A program made the translations under genes and the position numbers. This document shows, one piece after another, positions 10,890 to 24,100 of a stretch of DNA of 64,000 bases. Positions within the stretch are counted from its first letter, which is position 1. Each line of letters starts with the position of its first letter. The stretch lies in contig VSJF01000001.1 in assembly GCA_009739215.1 (NCBI GenBank), forward strand, positions 2,418,001 through 2,482,000. Direction: 5' to 3'. Below the pieces are notes generated by a model. The model did no database searches and was not told the origin of the DNA. It was given only the letters and a program-made list of their open reading frames with translations. Source of the DNA: Floccularia luteovirens. Its lineage: Eukaryota > Basidiomycota > Agaricomycetes > Agaricales > Squamanitaceae.

Positions 10890-13800
10890 TTATCGATCCC
10901 CTACACCACTGGACAGAACTGGCTTTTTTGAAATAACCTCACGTTTAGCTCCTGCTGTACTGCGGTTAGGATCTGCTTCTGCAGTTTTACGTTGCCACTG
11001 TTCAATGAGTTTGCCGACGCCTTGATAGGGACGTTCAGGAGACGGCGAACGTCCATCATCTCCTCGAGGGTGGGAATCTTCATCAGGGGGAGGAGGTTGG
11101 GTTACTCTACGAGTAGGGAACTTCGATGATACATCAGAATTATCAGGTTTGTTAGGTGGGTATTTCTCTAGAGGGGATGATTTTCTCGAACGCGTTGCAG
11201 CTCGAACTAGGCCAAGTGCACGATCTGATAAATTGTTGGTTTGGGATGAATCTTGTGCAGTGCCAGATGAACCTGAAGTGAGATAAGAAGTATTTGTGTT
11301 GACATCCAATTTAGACGGAAAGCCAAGACTTCCTTGCTGACTCTGGAATTTCGAGCCCGAGCTGGTAAATGTGATAGGTGATGGGGGCACAGAACTTTGC
11401 CCAGAAGGTTTGTTCTTGCCACCGATCGCTTCATATCTCTGAACCATGTTCGATATTGACGTTCGCCGGGTTTCCCGTTGGGAGCTAGGTTCTTCAGGTG
11501 TGACAACAGCCAAATGAGTAGGTCCTTCCGATTTGGAAGGGAAAATGAACATTGATTGTGGCCGGGTGCGGCCTGAGGGCTGAGTAACCCCGGATGACGA
11601 CTGCTTTTTGGGATCTACCGGTCGTGTGGGAGAGCGTCTATGCGCGGGCTTGGATGCGGTGGGAGAGCGATTCCGGGGGGGTGAATGTGGAGCTGTTGTT
11701 GCCGCTGATTTCACTGGAGGTAAGGGTTTGGTAGGAATGGATGTTCGTGCCTGCGGGGGGGATGTCGAAAAGATACTATTGGCTGGCGCATTACCCACGG
11801 GACTTGCTTTCGGGCGATCCTTTTCTTTGGGTGCAACACCTCCACCCCAAAGATCCACTAGGTCATGCACAGAACTTTGTCGACCTTTTCTCTTCGGTCG
11901 GGTACCCTGCTTCTTCTTTATCGCAGCTGCTTGGATTCCACTTGGGTGCTCCGGCCCATCTTCATCCGCACTCGAAGATGACTCTATGGGTGTTACATCC
12001 TTACGAATATGATTTACGCTCGGAGTCTCAGCGACCGGACTTTTAGAGATTGTAGTTGAATCAGAGACATGAAGCTTTCGTAACTCGGTAGTATCGATGG
12101 GGGGAAACGCCTTCTTAAATCTTGACACGGTGGGTGAAACATCTACAGCCTCACTCTCATCATTTTTGATGGCCGGGGTGGCGTCGAGTGGAGCGACATT
12201 GAAATGGTGTGCTACTGCAGCTTTGTGGATGTCGAAGTCATTAAGTTCAATATATGAAGCGCGTTTGCTGGGAGATTGTCGTATGATAGGTGTTTCATTA
12301 GCTGTGGCTTCTAGATGGGTTATGAGTGCTGCAGAGTCATTTCGGTCTTCGTCGTCTTCGCCTGTTAACCAATCCTTCGGTTCAGACTTGACAGGTAAAT
12401 AAACCTTGGAAGGAGTTGACTTCGGGTGCACAGGACTTTTGGATGGTGATGAAGTTTTTGGATACTCTAGATAATCACCTTGCACTGGATTCCTCACTAT
12501 TGCAGAGCTTTTGCGCCGGTTGACATTGATGGCGCGGGCATGAGCTATATCTTCATCCCGCTTTGTCGATTGTGTTAATTCATCCTTAGTCAGAACACCG
12601 TTGAGCTTATCCATAGTATCCTTGCGCCTCGATGCATCAATGCTAACCAAATTTCCACTCCGGTCATTTCCACTAAGCTGCGGTAAGGTGGCACCTGCAT
12701 TTTGCTGTGGTTGTGGGTTGGAGCTCTTCATATACAACGAAGGCTTGAGAAGTCCAGTTGATGATGTATCAACAGCTGTTGGGCGAGGAGGGAGTTGTGG
12801 GGGAATATCCCGCTGAGATAGACCTTTTTGGCCGGCTTTGATTTCTGGCTTTGTCAGTGTAGTAGACGACAAAGTCAACGCAGCGTCCAATTCTTCAAGT
12901 GAAGGGAACCGACTCTGCGCTATCAAAGCTTCAGCACTTGGTTTCTTTGACGTCACAGCTTGGATTGTCATAGGTTGAGGCGATGACCTCCATGACTTAT
13001 TACCAGAGGGTGAAGGAGATGATGGTTGCGGCTCTGTCCTGGGCTGCAGAAGCGGGCGGGGAGAGGGCGTAGGTCGTGAAGGCAAAAGAGCAGGTTTTGT
13101 GTTGTCGAACTGATGTTTTCCGTTTGCATTATGTTGGCCTATGATCCCAAGACCAGTTCGCAACTTCCGTGCTTCACCTAAAGTAGGTGCTGGCCTTTCA
13201 TTATTGGTGAATCCCAACCCATCAAAAGCGTCTCTTTCATTTCCAATGATGGAGTGATTGGGTTTGGATAAGGTAGACCCCGTATATGCGTGGGACGATA
13301 TCTTTGTAACATTAAGTTGAGGATTTGGTGAAAGGGAGGTGACCAGACTTGGCTTTGGCGTCAATGGTTTTGGAGCAATTTGAGCATTCGGGTTCTTCGA
13401 ACTCCATAACTTCTCTGCAAAATCATCGCCGAATCCTGTTGACTGCTTGAGTTTCTCCTTTGACTGATTATCCTCCTTTGCGGTTGTTGTCCACCCATCA
13501 AACCGACTTTCAGGAGCCTTAGAAGCACCATCCTTGCTCGTGAAGGCTTTCCAGGCTGAATCGTCTTCTGCAGCGAATTGCTCGCTTAACCAGTCTTTAG
13601 GTTTGGCTACAGTAGCTGGTGCCGGTATACTGTTCTTCTGGGGACTTGATGGCCTAGACAGAGAATGTTGGTCTTTTGAGGTGGGTCTTCCTCGTCGTAA
13701 TGGGGCAATGGCGTCCAGCACTTTCTCGCGCGCCTGGATCCCTTGACCCTTGGAAGACGGAGCCAGGGATTGCGATGGTAGATCGGCATTTCTACTTGTT

Positions 13801-15053
13801 GATGATGGAGTATTGTGCGATGTCGCTGAGGTGAAAATGACTGTATCACGTAAAGGATTGGGAGATACTGAATGTTTCGGTTTCAGGGCCTGATTTGACA
13901 AAGCAGAACTACGTTGGTAAGAAAAAGAAGATGTTGTACCACGAAGGCGATGGACATGTGCAAGGATTTCGAAAACAGAGGGTCTTTGTGAACCGTGCTC
14001 CCGCAACATTGAAGCTGTTGATCGTCGATTGGCTTAGAAGAGAAGATGAATAATAGAACATAGAACGTACAGATTAACATTCTCATTTGCTCCGAGTATT
14101 CAGGAAATGAAGGAAACCGATAGTGAACATTGAGTATAGCAAGCTGACCCTGTTCCTCGAAAGGTGTGGTATAGTAACAGAGTTTATATAGCAATACACC
14201 CAACGCCCACACATCGCTCTTCTCATTGACAGGTCTTTTTGAATAGACATCGATCATCTCGGGAGCTCTATATTGCAGTGTGGTATGACGGTTCAAATCA
14301 GCTTCTAGAGCGCGAACCTCTTGTTCATTGGATGGAGGTCGCGTTACAGCGTTAGCAGAGCCGAAGTCGCAGAGTTTATACGATGTCGGGGATGCTTGCA
14401 GTATGTTTTCGACTTTGAGATCACGATGAAGGAGTGGAGGACGAGAGTTATGCATGAATGCAACACCTTCGCAGACATCCACGAAGATTTGTAGGATTTC
14501 TGCTTCTGTAAGCCTTTCCCGAAGCCTGCGGTTCATCATATCGATAATTCCTCCACCTATCCTCATTGTTCAATGGCGTGCAATATGGTGGGGGTTAATG
14601 TCATAGTTACCTGGACACCATTCCATCAGAATGAAAACTTCAAATAATCCATTGGGCATTTTATGCCATGCAGCATCGATAAGATGAACGATGTTTGGGT
14701 GACCTTTGAGAAGCCTCTGTCGATAATCCTTGTAACAGTGTATAGATAAAATAGTATTAATCACTAACCATGATGTCTACTTCTTTTCTAACTTCGGAAA
14801 GCATGGACTCGTTAGAGACCACAATTCTCTTGAGGACATGGTGTGTTGTATTATATACGGGAGTGGGTGTTCGTACAAGGTATACATGGGCAAAGCCACC
14901 TGACGTGGAATTAGATAGGCAGAAGGTAGTAGCGAGGCACAACATGCCTTGAGAAAGATACCGTTCGACTTGGACAGTATATTTGTTTACTACAATTGCT
15001 TGACCAGAAACTAAGTTTTGAGGATACGCTTGATAACTTTGTTGATTCGCCAT
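10890..15053 (-). CDS. Ser/Thr protein kinase, Ark/Prk (NAK: AAK1/GAK-like) family
   Basis: Role: NAK-family kinases (yeast Ark1, Prk1, Akl1) phosphorylate endocytic adaptors and help disassemble cortical actin patches. Seen: the kinase domain runs from about 14990 to 13900. It has a Gly-rich loop YLSQGGFAHVYLV, the Lys in HVLKRIVV, LLHRDLKVENIL (catalytic loop), LCDFGSAN (DFG) and YRAPEMIDVYSKRPV, all intact. A single exon of about 3.1 kb encodes a disordered Pro/Ser-rich tail of about 1000 residues, with SVHDLVDLWGG near its middle to end and a C-terminal GKLIEQWQRKT helix that recurs in this family. The start is the ATG at 15051-15053. The Gly-rich loop is restored only if the first intron uses a GC donor (CAAG|GCATGT, about 14941). 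A palindromic E-box lies about 165 bases upstream. Confidence 0.93.
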
Positions 15054-15353
15054 TAGCGTGGGATATATGGAGAACTGAATAAGATATGATGGTGATGAGG
15101 GCTTCAAGAGAGGTTGGTAGGCATGAGACGGTTCTAAGATTGTTACATGTACATGACCCTCTGCAGTCCTGAGTCCAATGCTCAACCCAACTTGACTCTC
15201 ATCGCGAAATGGTAATCCATCACGTGATCTACAACAGCACCTCCTGCGGACGACCCACTACCAGTCCCTTTCAAATAGCAACACCGATATCGCTTGTAAA
15301 CTTATGGACTATCATGTGGATAACCGATTTTTCGATTTCAAATATATGTTTTT
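15054..15353. other. Short spacer upstream of the kinase gene
   Basis: 300 bases holding the kinase promoter and the RidA 3' end. The only notable element is ATCACGTGAT at 15219-15228. Confidence 0.5.
15219..15228. promoter_or_regulatory. Palindromic E-box ATCACGTGAT
   Basis: A perfect 10-base palindrome containing CACGTG, the core bound by bHLH and Cbf1-type factors. It lies about 165 bases before the kinase start. CACGTGAT occurs again upstream of SYO1. Confidence 0.4.
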
Positions 15354-15917
15354 CTATGGTATCTCTGCTGTGCATTCAATCTCGACCGCAGCACCAAGTG
15401 GCAAAATCGCCACCCCTACACAAGTTCTTGCTGGCATTTTGTCCTTTTCGAAGAACTAGGGAGAGAAGGTATTAACTTTCAACAACCTACATGTCAAACA
15501 ACAGGATTCAGATCATACCTCGGCATACACTTCATTCATAGGTCCGAAGTCTTTCTTCAAATCAGTCAAATATACATTAGCTTTCACTATGTGAGACAGC
15601 CCAGATCCTGCAGCTTTGAGCACTATGGACATGTTCTGGAGTAACGCACGCTAGATTTGGAAGGGTAAATATATAGTGACACGGGCCACCAAGATATTGG
15701 CGTACCGTCTGTTCCTTCACGTCATCACTGACGAGCTTGAAGTTTTTGTCACAGCCTATGTTCCCAGAAACGTACACCATCGCTCGGGAAATAGTTGCTT
15801 GGGCTTTATAAACATTCATGAGTCCTATATTTTGACAGATCCATTCCACAAGGTATACTTACAGAATACGTACATCGGAGGTACAGCATCAGGTGTGTAA
15901 ACAGGTGTTGGTGTCAT
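15354..15917 (-). CDS. RidA/YjgF/UK114 family reactive-enamine deaminase
   Basis: Role: hydrolyses reactive 2-aminoacrylate and related enamine/imine intermediates; fungal members (Mmf1, Hmf1) work in mitochondria or cytosol. Seen: the start is the ATG at 15915-15917, MTPTPVYTPDAVPP. An intron joins it to QATISRAMVYVSGNIGCD, then DVKEQT. A middle exon reads NMSIVLKAAGSGLSHIVKAN and VYLTDLKKDFGPMNEVYAE. The last part is PARTCVGVAILPLGAAVEIE, ending TAEIP at the TAG at 15354-15356. The PARTCV Arg and the terminal Glu that line the RidA active site are present. Its length of about 130 residues is normal. I see no strong presequence, so a cytosolic location is more likely. Confidence 0.92.
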
Positions 15918-16102
15918 TTTAGAATGCAAGTTGAGGCAAAATTGGGGGGCTCACAGAGGTCTTTTGCCCAGTAATTAAACATCCAGAATATTTTATTGAC
16001 TACCTCCGATCAAGAGTACTTACGAACATGAACCATATGCTCTGGAGTTATGTACTATATATAAAAACTTGCTGACCAAAACTGAAACAACCCATTTGTA
16101 AA

Positions 16103-18671
16103 TCATATACCTAAATCCTTTCTATATTGAATGAACGCAATGAGATTATCTCGAACCTCCTCCCCTCTACGTCTAAGCTCCATTCCACCAGGTTTTCTTC
16201 TGTCTATAGACTTGACAATCTTTTTAACACCATCAACACTTCGGATCAACTTATCCAAATAATTTCCTTGACGGAAATTTATATCGTACGGGGATTCTTC
16301 GTCAGAATATATATCTATCAGCGCTGATGCAGCTTGTAAAATAGGATCCGTTCCGGCAACAGAAGCTAGTGGTTCAGGTGGTAGTATCGAAAGTAGGTAG
16401 TCAGCGATGATCTGTTTTTACACATCGTGAATTTTAGCCCGATGAATGTTTTGGTACCACAACACATACTCTGTTTGCTTCAACAGATTCGGGGTGTTGA
16501 GCGAGACATTCCAGTGTCCCAATACATTTGACGTGAATATTTGGTTCGGTTACAGACTCAAAAAATTGTATCAGTATTCGTACATACTCAACATTGGGTT
16601 CCTGTGGTTCTTCATTAGTGGAAAAACAAACCACTTTGAACCAGGTACTGACCAAAGACCCCCTCCATATGTTACCTACACCCCACAAAACCCCAATAGC
16701 GACCTCCCAAACCTCTTGTCGACGTTCTTGACCCAGACCTGGTCTGCGTTCCAACAATACTCAAAGCCGCCCAGATATCATTCCAGATTTTTCTTCCACT
16801 TTCCTTATCATCTTTAATTTTTGGATTGATTGAGGTAGAAAAAGGGAGAAAGATGTTGTTCAGGCATTCTAATGCACTAATATGAATTGCACTCAGGGCC
16901 GACGTTGTAGGAGGATGCAAGGAAGGCGCAGATAAAGGGGGAAATGATAGAGACGTCGGATATACGAGGGTGAGTAGTGGTGACAATAAAGTGTGTAGGA
17001 ACGGCGAGCTTATCGTTTCTGAGATGGTTTTTTCAGCTTCTGTCATTTCTACATCTGGCGACCCATCGTCCAGGTCAACGTCTAATGTAAAAGGTATATC
17101 ATTTTGACAAGTGTATCTGTGCAACATCCTGAATACAATACCTTCGTCTAAATTTTCATCATCGTTATCGACATCTTTGGGTTCCCCATTCTGGACAGGG
17201 TCGGGAAGAGTCGCGCAAACGCCAGTAAGGATTTCAAGTGACAATTGTATACTTTTCAACTTCTCCTCTAAGCGTTGGAGTTCAATCTCAATGGAAGACT
17301 TATGATCCGATTTTGGTGTGTTCTTTAATGACAACTTTTCAACTTGGGGTTCGGACTCCTATTAATATATCAGTAGTGCGTATCCTCGAGCTTTACGAGG
17401 ACGTGCCTGTCTTGCGATTAATTCCTGAACGTGGTTTGATATGTCCTGCAGCGATACGGAAGATATGATTGGTTGCAACAAGGGTAAAACAACATCTTTA
17501 TCCATATCAACAAATGACACTACCGACGGAGGAGGTATAGGCAAAATATTGCGTAAAATTCCTGTTTCTTATGGTTATGAAATAATCAAACTGTCAAAAC
17601 AGTGATTCTTACCAGCTGAAAGCACAGATAATGTTGTAGTCCGCGGATCAGATCCTCGGGCGTCGTCATTCGTAGGTCCAGCAGAGCGAGTAATGGAGAG
17701 GAGACACGAAATATAGCTAGCATCCGATCTGACTTCCGAAATTGCAGGGTGGTTGTCATCTGTCAGGACATACAAACTCTGCGCTTTAAGTCCACAGTAT
17801 ATGTCAAGGAGATGTCGCGTATGTCAAACGGATCGAAAGAAATACATACCGGCAGAAGTGACAGTTGCTAAAGGAAGTTTATCTCTCGAAGCAAGGAAGC
17901 TCATTAAAAATGGTACTAGGTGGATTTCGTTTATTACGTTAAGCGCCTTGTTTGAGGTTTCTCTAACAATATTAAGAGAAGGACACATATAGAAGTCGGA
18001 CCATGGACTTACGACAGACACCAAAGGATCGTGATAACATTGTCGGCGAATTCGTATACTATTTTTTGTGCATTTCCGGGTGCGCTTTTCGGCTCCGCTA
18101 AAAATTGAGATAGAGTTGTTGATATCTGAGGTGAAATGTGAGGTAGCTGGCTTAAAGAATTAAATGTTGCGAACCTTGGGCACAAATGTCCGCAGAGGAG
18201 TAAGGATATTTTTATTGTACATCTCCGCACATATATCGTACCCTCCATCGATACATAAGTTTCTAGACTCCCGAATTAGAAATAATTACACTCTCTTTGT
18301 ATAGCATACCTGAGAGTGCCAGCAGCTTCAATCACTACCTCTTCTTCACTATCCGTGAGCCGCGTTATCAATGAGCCAACGATATTTTTTCCTTGTAGCA
18401 AACGCCGGGTAGAAGGATCGTTTTGTATAAGGTTTGATACAGCTACACATGCCCATTTCCGGTCTCCAGACTCTGGACTGTCCATCTATGATGTTCTCAG
18501 TTATACACCGAGAGAATTATGCGGATAGTAAACCTTCTGGATAATTGGGAGAACCGCCTGGCTTTTGCTGGACGTTTGGGATGCAGAAGCGAGCCCTTGG
18601 GGTAAGTGGGTGTCGGGAACTCGCATAGGGTTGTGCCTTCGCATCGCTCTTTTCTTCTGCGACTTACCCAT
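16103..18671 (-). CDS. SYO1: Symportin SYO1 (HEATR3 family), import adaptor for Rpl5-Rpl11
   Basis: Role: binds ribosomal proteins uL18 (Rpl5) and uL5 (Rpl11) and carries them with importin into the nucleus for 5S RNP assembly. Seen: the start is the ATG at 18669-18671 with the basic family N-terminus MGKSQKKRAMRRHNPMRVP, a likely PY-type nuclear signal. ARM/HEAT repeats follow: ESGDRKWACVAVSNLIQND, RRLLQGKNIVGSLITRL, ISTTLSQFLAEPKSAP, KIVYEFADNVITILWCLS, INEIHLVPFLMSFLASRDK. A middle acidic loop and coiled part (about 17000-17330) precedes further repeats. The C-terminus gives DIYSDEESPYDINFR, GVKKIVKSIDRR and RRRGEEVRDNLIAFIQYR, with the stop at 16103-16105. About ten short introns interrupt it. 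A CACGTG E-box lies about 80 bases upstream. Confidence 0.92.
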
Positions 18672-18749
18672 GGTTATATGGTATAATGAGAGTTAGAATG
18701 AGTAAACATTCGAAACAGCAGGTCTCGCAAGAACATTTGTAAAAAATAC

Positions 18750-18757
18750 CACGTGAT
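18750..18757. promoter_or_regulatory. E-box CACGTGAT upstream of SYO1
   Basis: CACGTG within CCACGTGATT, about 80 bases before the SYO1 start. It is the same eight-base core as the element before the kinase gene. A bHLH/Cbf1-type site is plausible but unproven. Confidence 0.35.
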
Positions 18758-18905
18758 TACAGTTATCTTGATCAGTTCATTGGTTCAGTAGTTCGATCCA
18801 ATGTAATCTGTTGATTGATTGTGCAAAATAATACAATTGTATACCTTAGCGATAGACTACATTCGAAAACTGAACACACGATGGCAAGGAGACGACATGC
18901 AAAGA

Positions 18906-20841
18906 TTAAGGGTAGTAACTAGGCAGCGTACCATCACTAGCAACAGGTCCCTGGACAGGAGGAATGTCGGTGCTACCACATGATTCATGATTTTCAGGGA
19001 GTCGGGGAAGACGGTCGTCATCTATTTTCTGGTTTTGATCCATGTCATTCCCAGGTTGGGTCCATTCTGCGTCAGTATACGATTCTGTCGAAAATTCGTC
19101 CATAAGAGGTGGCGCAGACGGGGTGGCATCGATGGCTCCGAGGGTTGGTGCACTAGGAGAAACTTCAAATGGTGGTGCCGATGGTCCTACTTCAGTGTCT
19201 GTGGAGGCAAGATCCTCGAATGCAAAAGGATAGTCATAGAAATTAGGAGCTGCCATCTTCTCCTTTGTGGGAGGTAGAGGCAATACCGATGAAAAGGGTT
19301 GCAGACATGACGTAGTTCCAGAAGTTTCTTCGAACTCATCCAAATCTTCGTCTTGCCAAACTGGTGCTGATACTTGTGAATGTGAAGGCTCTCCTTCATT
19401 TGCTTCAGTTGGGGGTGCACTTGCTAAGCTGGCCAAACGTGCTAAGGTTGCCTTGTCATCAGTTGCCACATGGGCGACATGGAAAGGCGAAATATAAGGA
19501 TCTGAATCGAACGGTTGGTCCGAATGGTTTATTGTCGAAAGTATAGTCGAATGGGAAGGCCGACGGGATGGTGTATAACTCGGTGATAAACGGGTGACAT
19601 TCGAGTGAGTATAATCTGATGAGTTGATAGTATCGTTTTGGATCACGATGGAAGGCAAATGAGAACGTTGACGATATGCAGGAGGAGAGAGAAGAGAATT
19701 ATTTGGTGGAGGTGATATGGACCTGTCACTTCTAGACTCTTCGACTTCATTAGAGTCGGGTTGAATAGTGCCTCCAGATGGTATATCTTCTGGGCGGGTT
19801 GTAACAGATGATCTGTGAGAGACTACGGATGGAGCTGATGACACTGGGACCATATCTCCTTGATCGTCATTGCTCTCAGATTCAAGTGCCACCTCAGCAG
19901 TTCTCGAAGGTACAGGACGTTTTCCTCTTCTCTGTCGAGCAGAATATCTTGCGTTTGCCTTCCACCTTGCTGTCGCTCGAGCCCACAGTTTTTGTTTTGC
20001 TCTAACTTCCTTCTCCAACATCATCTCCCTGTCATCATCGCCCATGCCGATTTTTCGTTTTTTCCTTCTACCTTTCATCTCCACGTCAATATCCTTATAC
20101 TTCCTATGCTTGTTTTTGCGCCAGAAAAGACATCCGATAATAAAAAGGCAAATAAAAGTTGCGAGCCCCAATGACAATGAAATAATCAGTGTTGTACGGC
20201 CTGCACTCGATATAAGGTCCTCGTTCCATCCAGGTGGCAAGGTGTCGATAAAGTTATTACTGGGGGTTGATGACGGGGAAGGACTAGAATCAGCTTGCGC
20301 CTTTACCTGATCATCTACTGACGAGACGGCATTTGTAGGTTGTCGGCAACTCTAATGATAGTAGGTAAGCTATCAATGTAGAATATATTAGGGTGAAAGG
20401 TATTCTCACAGGACACACCGTCGAACCATAATATGTAAACTCTGTTGCTGGCCTCCACATACCGTCATCACCTTGACTAAATCTATCTGGTATTGACTTG
20501 CCCACCACAGCACGCGCATTACTCGGGTTTAATGAAGATCGTACAGGCGAAGGTGGGGACACATGTGGGGTTTTGATGACAGAGGTAGGAAGTACGATAT
20601 GATTAGTTTCTGAGTTGTATGAAGGACAAAGAAAAGATGGAGGAGCAGGGCTACCTTCTGCAACTGAAGATGTTGCTAAAGTTGCCAGTAATGATAAAAG
20701 AGCCGAAGAAGGGCCAGGAAATGATGACGAAGGAAATTGTGTGCGCTGTTTACGATGATAGAGTTGGGGTGAAGGAGGTGCCTGTCCAGAAGAGGATGAG
20801 GGAGATGTGCTGGAGGACGCGACAGGCGAATGCTTGGCCAT
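18906..20841 (-). CDS. Single-pass membrane protein, conserved-type unknown
   Basis: I do not recognise a family. Seen: two exons. Exon 1 (from the ATG at 20839-20841 to about 20412) is Ser/Pro-rich with a moderately hydrophobic segment (ALLSLLATLATSSVAEG) that could be a signal anchor. It ends FTYYGSTVCP. The intron is removed to give SCRQPTN, so two cysteines (CPSC) sit together. Exon 2 has a strong transmembrane helix (TLIISLSLGLATFICLFIIG) followed at once by WRKNKHRKYK, placing the C-terminus in the cytosol. Then come a basic, helix-prone stretch (KEVRAKQKLWARATARWKANA) and about 270 disordered residues rich in Ser, Pro and acidic residues with repeated SAPP/PSAP pieces. The architecture (exposed Ser-rich domain, one TM, long cytosolic tail) resembles a sensor or adhesion protein, but this is inference. 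Confidence 0.75.
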
Positions 20842-21133
20842 TATGTGATCCCTAAGGAAAGCTTAGTGTGCCAAGCCAGTCCAGCACAAGCAGAGACCAA
20901 GCTCAGGAATGGAAACTCCAGGAGGTGGATGGAGTGTGGGATGAGGAGGAGGATGAGAGGGCCGTAGAGGACGAGCAGGGCTGGTGAGGAGGAGAGGGAG
21001 GTAAGCTGGCGCAGGGCAAGGATGCGGAGAAGAAGGCGAAGGATGGCGGTTACAAACCACCATCAACAATGAATATTTCTAGCCCCTTTATTTTTATTAT
21101 TTTACTATTTCTATTTTTTATATTATTATCCGC
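20842..21133. other. Spacer between the membrane-protein gene and SIN3
   Basis: About 290 bases. The promoter-proximal part is purine-rich on the plus strand (pyrimidine-rich on the coding strand), as is common for fungal 5' leaders. Next to it is an A/T-rich stretch (21080-21140) that is probably the SIN3 3' UTR. Confidence 0.5.
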
Positions 21134-24100
21134 TTATTTATAAATCCATCGTCTCCGTTCCTCTTGCCGTGCTCTTGCCCGTTCCCACAACATATCCTCC
21201 TCTTCCTTCCCCCGTATATTTAATATGATCTCTTCTGACCCTTCCTCATATACCAGTTTGTACGTAGGTCGATGTATTCGGATCTTCATGCGATTTTCCC
21301 AAAGCGTCTTTGGGGCTGTGCTGCTCCCCTCCGTACGCACGGACCTATTTTTATACGACGTCACACGGCGTCACAGATCAACATCTCATCTTCATTTTCC
21401 ATGGACCACACTTTTACTCACCGTCGAATAAACACCGGACCACCTCTAGTCTTTGTCGGCACCCATTCTGTGGGGTGGGTCATCACATATGTGTTGACGT
21501 ACTCCCGCCAACGACTCACAGACCGTCCATCGGTCTCTACACTCGGCTCATCCGGTCCAGTCAATGAGACACGTATGCACTTCGTTTCTCGTATCTGTTT
21601 CCCGGATTCAGCAAGCGGTCAGTGTCACACGGGTACAACCCGTCCTAAAGTTAGACTTACCCATTGTATCCTGTATAAATGATCGTCAACCCCGACGTGT
21701 CTTTCTGCCTCCCTCCGATACCTGGTGATATCCTGGTTTGTGATAGTCTCGGCATTTTGCGCGCCTTGGAGTAATGTCCATAATTCTTGACATTTGTTAT
21801 CAGACAGGATGGTTTGCACCTGTCAAGAATATATAAATATTGTTAGTCCTTGATGCGATAAACTTTCAGCGCTGAGTAGAACCTTACCTGTTTGACGAGT
21901 GCTGCTATTAATTTATCCAGCGTAAATAGCTGATACGCCTAACAATAGAATCTTAATTTTAGCCCGCGTAACCACCCATTAGGATAGTCCCACCTTGTTG
22001 CCGAAGAACCACCTCATGTGTTCCTCGAATGTTGCTTGATCTAGGTCGCTGTCAAATAGCTTTTCACATGCGTTCAACAGGTACATGTAGACGACGTTTG
22101 CCCCTTCGCCGGCACCTCGATCTCCTAGAACTTCTATGGTTTGGGAGAGCACTGCAGAAGGACCATTGGGATCGTCCAAACCTAGCTCAACAGCAACACG
22201 ATTGGCAAGCAGTGGCGCATATTTTTGTTCAGCAAGCTGAGAACCAATTTCTTTGCACATGACCAGACGAGAATAGAGTAACTGGTAAGAATTAATGAAT
22301 AACATCACTCCTTTTCAAAACTCCAGAAACTTCACCTGTAGCAATCTAAGTAATGTGTAGAATGTGGTATTAGCAAAAAACGGCCGTCCCTTATCGGTCA
22401 CAGTCGGCTTAGCGTCTGAATATGACTCTTTGATCCAGATGTCTTCAGGTTCGCCACCACCCTCCCGTGTAGCTAGCACAGTCCGCCGGTCGCAAAAAGG
22501 TGATGCCGCACGAGATGTCGCCGTAGAAGGAACCTTGCTATCTCTCGTGTTTTTTTCTTGAGCAGTGCGAAGCAGTTTTTTACGGAGATCATCTGCAGGA
22601 ATGCCTATTGACAGTCCAGAATGCGTGCTTCCAGTCGATCTTCGTCCGCTCCTTAGAACGTCTGCATACCCATTCAGTTCATGTACAGGGTCGTCATCAT
22701 GAATTCCTTCTATTGGCCCGCATGCAGCATTGAATTCAGCAGCCGGGTACATGCAGAGGAGTGGAATGAAAGCCCTCAGAAACTTTTCGACGCTACGACG
22801 TTCTTGCGGACTGTATTGCACCTGGGATCTGTCTAGAAACGAATACACCATTTTCAGAGAATCCAGCAAAACTGGAGTATCGTGGAATGCATATTCCAGT
22901 TGATGTCCAACTGAACCTTGTGCGAAGGAGTGTATACCTTCTTTTTCCCATGCACCAAGTTGCTTGTTTTTTGAGTATTCAATATCGGCGACAAAATACT
23001 TTGCTGTGATGTTCTTCTTATCATTCTGTTTGAAACTGATTCCTTGATGGTCAAGTGACTTGTAGAAATTTTTGGAATCAACTTCTCGCCAAGTACGGCT
23101 CCATTCCCGTTGTGCACGTCTCCACTCTTCGTCTTTCTGTTTCAGGCGAGCGAGAACGACGGGAACCGCAATGCCTGGACAATCCTGGAGTGCTTGGATG
23201 ACTTCAAGGCCACTGTCCCTTCCATACACCCTTTTGATACTGCGATGATAGATTGCTTTTGCCGAACCACCCAAATCTGGTTTTAATTTGAACATAGCCC
23301 GCTCGTCATTGGTCATTTCTTCTAGGCGAGTATTCAGTTGTTCCAAAATTGCAATAGTCCTTGTCAGTGCTTCTAGATGAACATGGTATTCATAGCGTTC
23401 TTCTTCGCTCTTATGGAGTGCTTCTTCGAATGAGTTTTTCTTGTGTGCAACGAAAACGGCTTCCTCCGATGCCCAGGTTGGATGAGAAACCCATTCATCA
23501 TTGAGTACAGAGCGGCAGAGTTCGTCTCGTCCGGAGCATGTGAGTCTGATTTCCTATGTGATTAAATTAACATTGACGATGGCTTATGGGTGAGAAAATA
23601 ACAAGAGTTATAATTGGGAGAAACTCACGCTTTCCGGGAGTTTTCGGTAACTAGGCCCTTCACCATCGTCAGCAGGCAATGCCGAAAGTGCTTCTGGAGG
23701 CCCTGTCCTAATGCTCCCTGGAGGTCCATTCTCAACGTCCTCTTGCCTGTCATCCCAACCTAATAAATCTTTGAATTCAGCCATGAGATCTCCATCTCCC
23801 AGGAAAACGCGAGCACGCTCTATCAATATTTTGAGATCGATAATTTCCTTGGAAAATAAACTTAGAAGTTTCAAAAATTCTTCATAAACTTCCCGGTTTT
23901 CAAGGGATTTTTTTGCTCGGTCAAAGAAGAGAAGCCTATCTCCAGAGGCATTCACCGGTGCACCCATGCCATGAGGCAAAGATTGTGAACCCTGCGAATA
24001 TTGGGAGGAGGATTGGCCCAAGTTAAAAGGGTGAGCCTGTGGAAGCTGGGGAGAACTCGGACCAACATATGGGGAGAAATTGGGAGATCCAGGTTCATGA

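Noticed and set aside
11207..13849. Several long frames antisense to or overlapping the kinase tail
   Set aside because: They are shadows of a low-complexity Ser/Pro-rich coding exon.
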